A DNA stretch of 64,000 nucleotides from Marthasterias glacialis (taxonomy: Eukaryota; Echinodermata; Asteroidea; Forcipulatida; Asteriidae), in assembly GCA_911728455.2 (NCBI GenBank), contig OU452224.1:28388187-28452186 (forward strand), in the 5' to 3' direction. The notes under the pieces are model-generated. The model was not told the DNA's origin and ran no database searches. It saw nothing but the letters and a program-made list of their open reading frames with translations. This document shows, piece by piece, positions 1 through 10,500 of this stretch. Numbering within the stretch: position 1 is the stretch's first letter; each line of letters begins with the position of its first letter. A program made the translations under genes and the position numbers.

Positions 1-460
1 CCAGTGTAACTTGTGAGGGATATACCTATTATCTTATTTTCTTATAAGGTGACTTATAATACAGCGGTGCTGGACCTAGCTGCAGGTATGTGAGGCATAC
101 AGGAGATTCGAATGAGTAGTCGAGGCAAGGAGTGAAAAATGCGGGACGTTTTATGGGGTTCCTGGAGGGAAGAGAAGCCTTGGTTTAGAAATGATGTCAC
201 ACAGAAATAACATAAGGTTATTGACATCGTCTCCTAGACTAAGGTTGAAGGACGTAAGGGTTAACAGGGGAGTTTCTGGTCAGTTCTAGGGGACCTAGAA
301 GTCATGGCTTAAGGAATGAGTGTGGTGTGTTTACTAAGAAATATGGGAGCGAGCCTTGGGAATGATGGAGCATAATGGGCCACCTCACATGGTGATAGAG
401 CTATAAAATATAATTATTAGGGGAAGTACTGTACTTGATGTGAAAGTGTCCTTACATTAG
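1..460. repeat. Diverged dispersed repeat, LTR-like, shared with 61.4-61.9 kb
   Basis: This stretch holds no convincing coding sequence. Several blocks (the AAATGATGTCA...AGAAATAACATAAG stretch near 190-215, the GTGTGGT/TGTTTACT stretch near 320, the CCTTACATTAGT stretch near 450) recur in the same order at 61,640-61,900. They therefore belong to one dispersed repeat family. Neither copy shows clear ends, and the family was not identified. Confidence 0.55.
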
Positions 461-1060
461 TTATTCTTAAAAACTACATCAATATTTAATACTCTAGAAA
501 AGAAAGTTAAAGATGACTAAAAAAGATTAAACAAGAATAATATAAAATTCCATATACCCATACAAATTACGGTAAAAGACAGTGGTGAGTTGTTGCTCAA
601 AACTGCTTTCAATATTACTCTCAAGTCATCAGTAATAAGAATGACTTGGGAGGAACCAGGACTGCCAACTTGAGGCTTCCACTGCTTTTTCATGCTTTCA
701 GCAAAAACTACTCTCTCAAAAGTTTTCATAGAAGTTCAGTGTATTAGATTGAAACTAGGGAAAACTTCAAATAATTTGTACCTGGCCTCAATCGAAAAGA
801 GTGAGTTTCAATCAAATGACAGTGATTTTCAATCTAACTATTTAAGAGAGTAATACACTTTTACAGACATGAAACAGTTAAGATAACCAATGCAAGTATA
901 AAAAAAAAAATAAAAAAAAAATAAGTAAATAATAAATTTAAACATATGACCATAACCTCTACAAATACAAACTGTTGTTTTTATGCATTTTCGCATCTAA
1001 CAAAGTTTACAGTAAAGTGACAATTGCAAACAACTAGATATCATTGTGGGATGTGAGACA
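461..1060. other. AT-rich sequence, nothing recognised; probably 3' flank of the caspase gene
   Basis: A-rich runs occur near 900-945 and there is no supported ORF. It lies downstream of the minus-strand caspase stop and its candidate polyadenylation signal. Confidence 0.4.
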
Positions 1061-1066
1061 TTTATT
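1061..1066 (-). terminator. Candidate polyadenylation signal of the caspase gene
   Basis: TTTATT on the plus strand reads AATAAA on the minus strand, about 160 bases after the caspase stop codon. The position suits a short 3' UTR. It is inferred from the motif only. Confidence 0.4.
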
Positions 1067-1226
1067 GTAACATAAAATTACACACAAATCTAATCATATT
1101 AAATTGAGATACCAACAATGGTTTGCGTTTCCTGAACTAAAATACATGTATCATGAATTAGAAATGACATTAAAATCCACTAGAGCTACTGTAATTAAGC
1201 TGCTGACAATGAAGTACAAACTAACT

Positions 1227-1595
1227 TCAGTTTGGAAGATTGCGGAGGTTGACAGGTTTCCGCAGAGTGGTACATATTGTACCTACCTGATAAAAATCTT
1301 TGCTCTGTCCATTTTCTTTTGTCTTGCGTCTACTCAGACGTCCATTGACTTCGGTCAAAATCGTCAGTAAATCTTTCTTATTATGAAACTTGGTCAGTTC
1401 ATCAACCAAATCAGTCATATAACATGAACCACTGGTTGCATATCGATATGAGACATAACCCGGTACAGTTGCATAGCCGAGGAGAAAGTCTGCCTCTTTT
1501 GGTACTGTCACGCTAATTCCTGAGCCTATTCCAGGGGTGTTAGAAAAATCTACTAGTGCTGGCACTCCATCTTGGCGATGTTGACCTTGACAAGC
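1227..1595 (-). CDS. Caspase exon: catalytic cysteine and p10 subunit, stop codon
   Basis: The exon opens with A-C-Q-G. With the preceding exon's terminal Gln this makes the active-site pentapeptide QACQG, so the intron splits the pentapeptide just before the Ala-Cys. The p10 part has the typical EADFLLGYATVPGYVSYR stretch, where SYR is the substrate-binding motif, then LLTILTEVN and a terminal CTTLRK strand. The minus-strand acceptor AG is at 1597-1596. Confidence 0.92.
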   Translation of the reverse strand, partial: ACQGQHRQDGVPALVDFSNTPGIGSGISVTVPKEADFLLGYATVPGYVSYRYATSGSCYMTDLVDELTKFHNKKDLLTILTEVNGRLSRRKTKENGQSKDFYQVGTICTTLRKPVNLRNLPN

Positions 1596-4500
1596 CTGAG
1601 ATCAAATACAAGTAACAAATATTAAAGTGATCAACCAGGCTGGTACAATTATTGTAAGAAACAATGAAAACTCTTTGTGCATGCCATCTGATTAAACACA
1701 ACTAGAAACTGAGTTTGTGAACAAACTCACGGTGTTCGGTTGAACGTAATAATATAGCGATCACATAATTCAAAATTTTAAGTTCAATATTGTGTGTAAG
1801 TTTATGTCTCTTTGTGCTTTGAACTCCATTGATACAGCACTGAAACGTGGGGACCAGTGTAGACAATGACAATTGCTATCAGTGGCAAACAGGCAATCAC
1901 TTGCCGGAATGGCGCCCATGCGTATTTCACGTTCCAACAGTAGATAAAGGCACAGTTTCCCATCTTGCGCCTACGGTGCTCTATAATCTTTGATGAAAAC
2001 CCACTGGTGTGTGTGTGTGTGGGGGGGGGGAGGTGGGGGCGGATGAAGAGACCAGAGCATAGTATTAATGGATGGAATATGTCTGGAGGATAAGCAGATC
2101 CTTTAATTTGAAATAGATTGGTTGTGGGTAGAGCATGGCAAAACCTATCATGTATTATGCCCTTAAAATTGACATATATTGAACAAACCTGCAAAATAAG
2201 CAAAAATTTAAAATAAAAAAATTGAATCAATTTAAATAAAAATAAAATAAAAAGTAACTCAACCCAAACATTTATATTTGGTTATCACTGGATGCAATAA
2301 AACAAAGGCAAAGATGCTTACATACCTGTATAAAAAATAACTTTGGTTTGCCGTTGAGTCCTTCTACATTTTTGAAATATTCCAGCATGTCTTGTATCTT
2401 AACAAGTTTGCCATCTTTCCCTTCGATGGCACCAAGTTTACCATGGGACATGATGCAACAAGCAAAACAGTCATACTGACTATGATCCTCCTTGCTCACT
2501 TTCTCAAGCACTTCTTTTATTTCATCGGCTGTTTTGTCCTTCTCCACTTCCACTGTAAAATGAAGCTTCTCAAATAAACATTTCAGTTTATCTGTGTGAG
2601 AAAAATAAAGTGTTACGCACATTCAACATATTGTGATTGAGGACACTGATGCATTTTTGGGTCATTCCGTACCAAATCACAAAAAATTCTGAAAAGTTTG
2701 GCAGTGACCGACTCAGATTTTGGTAGCTTCTTTTTGAGGCCTACATCTCCAAATTGAGATAAGATACATTGCTACCAATTGGTACACAGGTTGACTGGCA
2801 TGCAAACAACTAGAATCTGCTGTCAAAAGTAGTACAGAAAATTTGTCTATCAAGGTATCAGTCTTTAAAAACCTACATTTTAGCCCACGGAACAACTTTT
2901 CATCATTTTTGAGACCCCCTGGTGCCCGCGTGAATTGTGTGATTGCTTTGATATTACCTTTGGTTATCAACTAGGTGCATAGGTCTGACATGAAATAAGG
3001 ATAGACCAATCACACCTTTGATGGGTGTTTGGCAGGGGTCTGAATATGGGTGCGCTCGGAACAATGCCCAAAAAACGCCTTTTTCAATTGGTTATTTCAT
3101 AATGTGGAACATTACTTACAAATTTCTCAATTTTTTCCTGCAACACTTAGTATCCAGTTTATTTGTGTAAAAAAAAAATGGTTTCTAAATTCTTTCTTGC
3201 TCAGAAATTAATTTTAATGAACGTAGTATTTTGCCTATTGTACAGTACATGAAGGCCTATGTCTTGTGTATAAAAAGTAATACAAGGCTCTTGCTGCTGC
3301 TTGCAGTTTCCAAACATATTGTAATTGTGAAAAGTGTGACAGGGATGTAAAATGTTGAATTTATTCAGTTACAATCCTTCACGTCATTTATGTAGCAAGA
3401 CATTATAGTAACTGCATACCTAGTGGTTGGGAAATATGACATCATTTAGAAACATGTACTCTACAAATTCAATGTCTGTCAGACCAGGGTCTCACTATTA
3501 TCTAAAACTTGACAGAAATGCAGTGGTGTGGTCATAGTCTGTAGGAGATAGCTTGTACTGGTGACATCCATGTCTTTGCAGTTCAGGGACACTTACTGAG
3601 CAGAGGATGTCCTGAAGCGGCACACAGCATTAATTCAATATGAGGGTCATTTAAACATCAAGACAGACCACCAGTTCGTTTTGATCTGGTCATGAACTTG
3701 ACATGCACATCATTATTATCATGAAACCCTTCATCTTTGTGTCCATCTAATCACTCCTTGTCATATATGGAAGAGATGTATCAACCAGATTGATATTCAG
3801 CATGTTCATCAGGGTCTGAACTTGGTTTAACATGGTCACTGGAAGAAACCTAGCTGAAGACGTTATCTGCAGACCTAAACATTTTAAGCTCTCCTTCAGA
3901 AACAGGCACATTTATAGCAAGATAAATTAGAAACATGCACAGTATACTCTACCAATTCAATTTATCTTGTTTCATTTTGTCAGACTGGGATCTCACTAGA
4001 TAAAATTGTGCCTGTTGCTATTAAAGGAGAGCTTCAATTTAAAGGAGAGCGTAGACTGTCTTTAGATAACACCTTCAGGAAGGTTTCTCTTAGTGACCAT
4101 GTTAAACCAACTTCAGACCCCGATGAACATGTTGAATATCAACCTAGTAGATAATCCACTTGCATAAGGAGTAGTTGGTTGGACACATAGATGAAAAGTC
4201 TGATGATAATAATGATGTGCATATCAGTTCATGACCAGATCTAAGTGAACTGGTAGTCTTTCTTGAGGTTCAGATGACCCTCATATTAAAATCAATGCTA
4301 TGTGCCATTTCAGGACATCCTCTGCTCCTTCAGTGCCCCTGAACTGCAAAGGTACAAGAAATCTTCAACAGCCTATGACCATATAAATGCATTGCTGCCA
4401 AGTTGACATATCTAGTGAGACCCCAGTCTTACAGAAGGAACAAGACAAATTGAAATGGTTGAGTACATGTTTCTAAAAAAAATACTAGTTCTGCAGTTTG

Positions 4501-7500
4501 TGTCTTAATTCAGTTCTAAGTTAACTGAAGGAATGTATATATTGTGGCGAATCTCTCACTGCTACGGTCACCACTCCGGCAACCACACCAAGTCTCGCGG
4601 GCGCGCTCCCTAGATGCGGGGCGCCGGGGGCAAGTCCGTTTAGGCTGAAGTATACCGCCTCACACACAGAGCCTCAAGTTTGGGGATCAATCCAGTCCAG
4701 CAGAAATAACCCGACAGAGAATCCACTTCTCAGTTATCAAGTATTTTATTGTCACAACCAACTCAGCCTCACCTTAATAAGGGCCTCACGATCCGCACAC
4801 TACTTGAGATGTTGCCGCAGTCAAACCAATCCTTGTACTGCCATAACCCGCGCGCTCTTCCCCCCTTTTATACTCGCTGCTGCCGCCGCTGCGTGCCTAG
4901 CGCCCTCAATGTTGCAATTCCCCCCCAATCGTTTGATGTACTGCTTGACATTATGCATGTGAACATCGCGCACTAGCCAATTTACGATACAATATATAAA
5001 TGAATTCAACATTTTACATCCCCGTGAAACTTTTCATAGTTACAATGGTTGGAAAACTGCAAGCAGCATGTAAGAGCCTTGTATTACTTTTTATACACAA
5101 GACATAGGCCTCCATGTACTGTCAATAGGCAAAATACTGCATGCACGTTCATTCAAATTAAACTCTGAACATGAAGGAGTTGAGAAACCAACTTTTTTTT
5201 GCACAAATAGACTGGATACTAAGTGTTGTCGGAAAAAAATTGAGAAATTTGTCAGTAATGTCCTACATTATGAAATAACCAATTGAAAAGGGTGTTTTAG
5301 GCATTTTTCCAAGCGCACCAATTTTCAGACCCCTGCCAAACACAAAAAAACACAAAAAACACAAAATTCAATTAGAAGGGGCGGGGCCTAGTTTTTTAGG
5401 GGTCCATATCTCAGAAACGGCAAGGGGTAGGAATCTAAAATTTTGTGTTTATTCATTGCACCCACAGAGGATTGTTTAAAAAAAATTAGCAAAATCTGAG
5501 TCGGTCACTGCCAACCCATCAGGTGAGTTGGCATGGAATGACCCTTTTAGGTTTGGAGAACTAATGAAAGGTTTAGAAATTGTTTGTCATTTAAAATCGA
5601 CTTAGATGAAATTGACCCAAACTTCTTTGAAATGCTTTAGATTGATACATGTTGTATGTTATGCATGAAATCTTAAATCATGTCAAGTTTACTACTCCTA
5701 GCAACTTTGAGATGGCCGGTGAATAAACCATCAGATTTTCCAACAAAATATTGTGTCTGGATATAGGTTTGAAAATGTTGTGAACTTTTCCTAGTCTTTA
5801 TGAAAACTTAATTCATTTATTCCATAAAACAATAACATCCTCATTAGTTGGAAAAAAAACTTCACCTCACCTTCATCTACTTCACTTCCATGGCGTGTTT
5901 TATCGTCGTTCTGAAAATTCACATTATTTATGATCACACACAGTCCTCTTGGCCTGTGGTCCATTCGGTACTCTGGGTACGGCTCCTGATCTTCTGAAAT
6001 GTTGTCACCACTACCGTCTAAAAATAGGAGATGGGATATCATTATTTGTTTTAACTCAGGCACATCAGCAAGAAGAACAGCTTAATACATTAATACATGT
6101 ATAATATTTCCTGGATAACTCCACATTATTCAATTTTCCAAATCTGGTTGACTATAAACACAAGTCTCAATGTCTGTTTAATAGTGTTTTATCAAGCACC
6201 TATTTTTTGGAGTAACTGTTTCGAGGTCATCATCTTGTGTACAGAAACTGCAAACATTTTCAAGATCTGCGGGGGTCTTTGGTTCGAATGCCACCCGAGT
6301 GGTATGTTTTCCCCATGCAGGCCATGGGAAGCAACGAGTGTCCAGTGCATCACGTACTGGTGTTAAGGGTAAACCAAATTAATATTGTTTATCCTGATGC
6401 AAATTATTACATTTTTCAAGTTATTCAAGCTGTTAATATTTTTGAAATATTTAAAACACCAAACAAAACATTTACCAAAACAAATAGTTTTCTATACAAG
6501 ACTATACAAGATTGTGACCAAATCAATATTGTTTATCCTGATGCAAATTATTAAATTTTTAAAAACATTTTTCAAGTTATTCAAGCTGTTAATATTTTTA
6601 AAGTATTTCAAACACCAAACAAAACATTTACCAAAACTAATATTTGTCTGAATTTTTACTTATCCGTTTCATTTTGCTCTGATGGTGTTCTAGTCTGTGA
6701 TGCATCATTGTGTGATGACATTTCTGTATAGAGGGATACTGGTGCTTTATTAAATGCTTCAACAACAGGATAAAATTCCCAAAGCGCAATGGATGGGAAA
6801 TTATCCATGTTGGGCCAACACCCTTGAACCCAATGACCTTCAAGGCCAAAATGCCGACAGGCCATTGAGATAAATTAGAAACTCCAGCCATGAGAGTTAA
6901 GTCCAGCTTTGCCCCTACCGACAGACAAATCTTATGGAATGCTCTGGTGCCGCAAATCAGAGATTGATGTGGAAAAAGTGCAGCAGTATCATGATTGGTC
7001 ATAGCCTGTCTATTGGAACCTTAACTTCAGCGAGTAATACTCAATTTCCAGCCCAAGGTATGTTTTTTCAGAGGCTAATGGCACACCGAATGCATTACAA
7101 GCCAACGTGAACGCATGCAGTAAATCATTACATGCGGAAGCAGAAGACCCATCAAATAAAAAAATCTTCAAGGTAGCAAGTGATAAGAGATGAGCCTGTG
7201 GTCCGCTTAACATGAAATTCCAAAAAGAAACTGAATTTTTCAAAAAGTGAACAAGAGAAAGCACACCCATTGGCAAAGATGGGGAACAGGAGCTCTATCT
7301 GTTGTTGGAAAGTGAAATACGCATGGGTGCCATTTCAGCAAGTGAATCCCACTGATTGCAATGGTCATTGTCTGCACTGATCAATTGTTGTATCAAAAGA
7401 ATCACTTGCTGAAATGGCTTCCAGTGGGATTTCACGTTTCAGCCCGAGTTCCCATCTTGCGTCTTCGGTGCTCTATAATCTTTGATTATACGCAAAGCCC

Positions 7501-10500
7501 AACCCCGGTCTAAAGGGGGATTTGACACCTGCAGCTTGCGCATGCTTAGACGGGGCCTGCAAAGAGAAACCTGTGGAAGCTGGCGCCAATAAGGTGGCCA
7601 CTGTCAACCAAACTTATCAGACGGAACTGCTCATCATAAGTGTGCCAGCCCAAACCAGGATATTGAATGAAAACCAAGTGAACAATCTCAGTATACGTCA
7701 ACAATTCTGCACAGCGCATTGGACGTTTCCTAATGAAAATCACCATAAATATATGGAACGCTAATTGCCACATATCGAGTGTGTTCAACCTTTTGCGCAA
7801 CGGCCCTGGCTTCTTAATGACGAGCTGACCATTGTCAACAACAAATTGGAGGTGCTGATCAGGGGCCCTCTAAACCACTACATTAGCAGTATCTTTGTAC
7901 AACAAAGAAAAATCCACATATGCCCCTGCCCAAACCTTCTCTTTTATGGCTTGTGAAACATGAAACCCCTGTGGAGTGTTTATGCCAATTTGAGGAACTG
8001 GCCGAGGCCGCATGCTTGAACCATCCAAACCCCAGTTACTACCAATAGTATCATTATACTCACCACCCGCTGCCACCCCAGAGAACATGGTTGGCAGCGG
8101 AGTGGACAATGTGGCTTGGGCTTGGAACTGATCGGGGGTAGAACTTGAAGTAACAGCACCAAAATCAGTAGCATCAGGAGGAGAAGTAAGTAGCCTGCCC
8201 CTCCCAGCAACCATCTTACGCCTACCGTCAGCCGAATCCCTAGCCGCATCATGACAACGCTGCTTATCTTTCGACATACCGGATGGCACAATCAACAATA
8301 CAGTCAACAGAAGGAAGAAAAAAACAAATAGATTACCACAATTTGTATCCTCACTGTAATGAAGTTATACAAGGACGACTAGCAGAAATAATAAAATGTC
8401 AGTCCGAAACTTTTAAGACATTTGATGAACAGAACCCCACTTGTGCCAAGCAAAACCAAGTGTTCAGAAAAAGAAACTCCTTTACGAGGCAAAAACAAAA
8501 TTAAATGAATATGTCCCTACCAAAAAAACAAGCAAATGAATAAATAAAAAAGTAAAAGCAAATAATAATAGAAATAATACATGTAAAAAACAACAAACAA
8601 ATAACTATTCATAAATAAATCAATACTTTTAAATATATGAATAAAAATGAAAATAAATAAAACTTTAACACAAGCCAAACCAAACAACTGTTCTAAAATG
8701 ATTTTTCGAAAATACTGACACTGAAGATGACCGTTGGACTGATGCTCTGATTTTACTTAAAAACTAAAAACTTTAAAATGTAGCATTTATGCTTAAAAAA
8801 GAAAAACCACAGAAAAAACAAAGATTTGTGTTTCTTAAATAAATTACAAACTTCAAAGTATTTGTGTGGATGCAAGGTCATCATAACGTTAGTTTGTTGC
8901 AGTATAAATCATTTTATTTAAAAATTTACCATAATATTCTTTGGCAAGATCGTTGCGACCAACTAATCTGTGGGAAAGTGCATCGGCGAGGGTTTTGTAG
9001 ACATTTCCACCTGAATATGTCCTTCTCCAAGTTGTAAGCATCTTAAATGCTTTTTTCCCTACATCCTTCGTGTCTTCATTGATAGCATTTACGCAGTCAT
9101 GATCTAGTCCAAGTAGGGTGCCAAGCTGTTCCCACTTATCTGCTAAATAAGAACTCAAATCCCGGAGCTCCTCATCAGTGGGTAAGTTTAGTGTTCCACT
9201 CACTGTGTAACAAAAAGAAGAAGTTCTATAATTAGTAATCAATGTGTTTACATTATAGGCTTGCTCTGTGGGCCTGTACCAACGATTTAACACCAACCAG
9301 AGCTACTGAGCAAATAAATGACGTAAACATTTTGTAAATTGGGTAAGGATATTAAGAGGACAAAATACAAAAATCAAACAATACCAAAGCATCTTTCAAT
9401 TTAGCCTTGATTTACAGCTTCAATTTTTTGGGGTAATGGGTTACCTCATTGAAATAGTTGTGTTTTAACGAATACCCTTGATGTACAGTTTAAAAAAAAA
9501 TTGTAATGGGTCACAATTGCTCCATATTCAGGCATTGTTTATAACTGTTTTTTCTTTCGTTTTTGGTTTATTTGTGAATTTTTGTTAAAGGCGCTGTGTG
9601 CTTCGTAGAGCGCCACATAAATACTCAATATTCTTCTTCTTAAAATTAACTGCTGTTATTGACACTTCGTTTCTTTGCAAACATTGACCTTTGATTTGTA
9701 TACAGTAGGCTGCTTCGAGTATTAAAAGTATATAAATATTAGGCACAAATCTGCCCTTTTTAAAACCCCTTATTTTTGTAAAGAAGGTGTGCTTTTGTTT
9801 CGGGTAGGACAACTAATTTGTCAGTGATATGGTTAATTCGATAGCATTATTCCAGCTATCTGATTAGCAACACTCACGGCTGTGACATCGCAAAAAGGTC
9901 TATTTGTACTATACACACAAAACTTTGAAATAAATCTGCATTCTCCAGCGGCAGCACATAGGTTGTTGAAAGGGTAGTCTTTAAAACACAACCAACACAT
10001 GTGGGCGAGCTGCAAGGTTTTAAAAAACTTGTCATAGCTACAGGTTTGTTTGGAAACCGTTGGACTTGAATGACCTTCAATCTTGGGTGCTGAAAATGTC
10101 ATTTTAATGAATGATTCCACTATTGACCTATTTCACCTGAAGTCATCATCACAATAATCTTGGTTGTGCCATTTTGGTGGTCAATGTCACTGAGTTATTC
10201 AGTGAAGTGCGCATTTTTAGGAGACACGGCATTTACACGTAAACCTATTGACCACAAAAATGGTGGGCGTGGCACAGTCGGCGCGTGTGACATGCGTGCA
10301 AGGGGTCAATAAGATGTTCACGTTGTTTTCTTGTAACCAAGTCCCGAATAATGACTCATCTGGAATGGCTAGGGCTATACTGAAATTAAGCTTTTGTTTT
10401 AGTTGGTTTTGGTCGGCGGTGTCTTTCGCTCGAGTGGCTATGTGTTGTGTGAAGAAGAATGCGTGATGGCCATCAGTCATTACCAATACCAGGGCATGTT

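Noticed and set aside
1104-1370. Plus-strand open frame opposite the caspase p10 exon
   Set aside because: Antisense shadow of a strongly conserved exon.
4749-5012. Overlapping small open frames on both strands
   Set aside because: Lie inside the solo LTR; GC-rich composition explains them.
7870-8307. Possible extra caspase exon (145-codon frame)
   Set aside because: Sequence is gag-like and shared, in part, with the second duplication unit; it has retroelement, not caspase, character.
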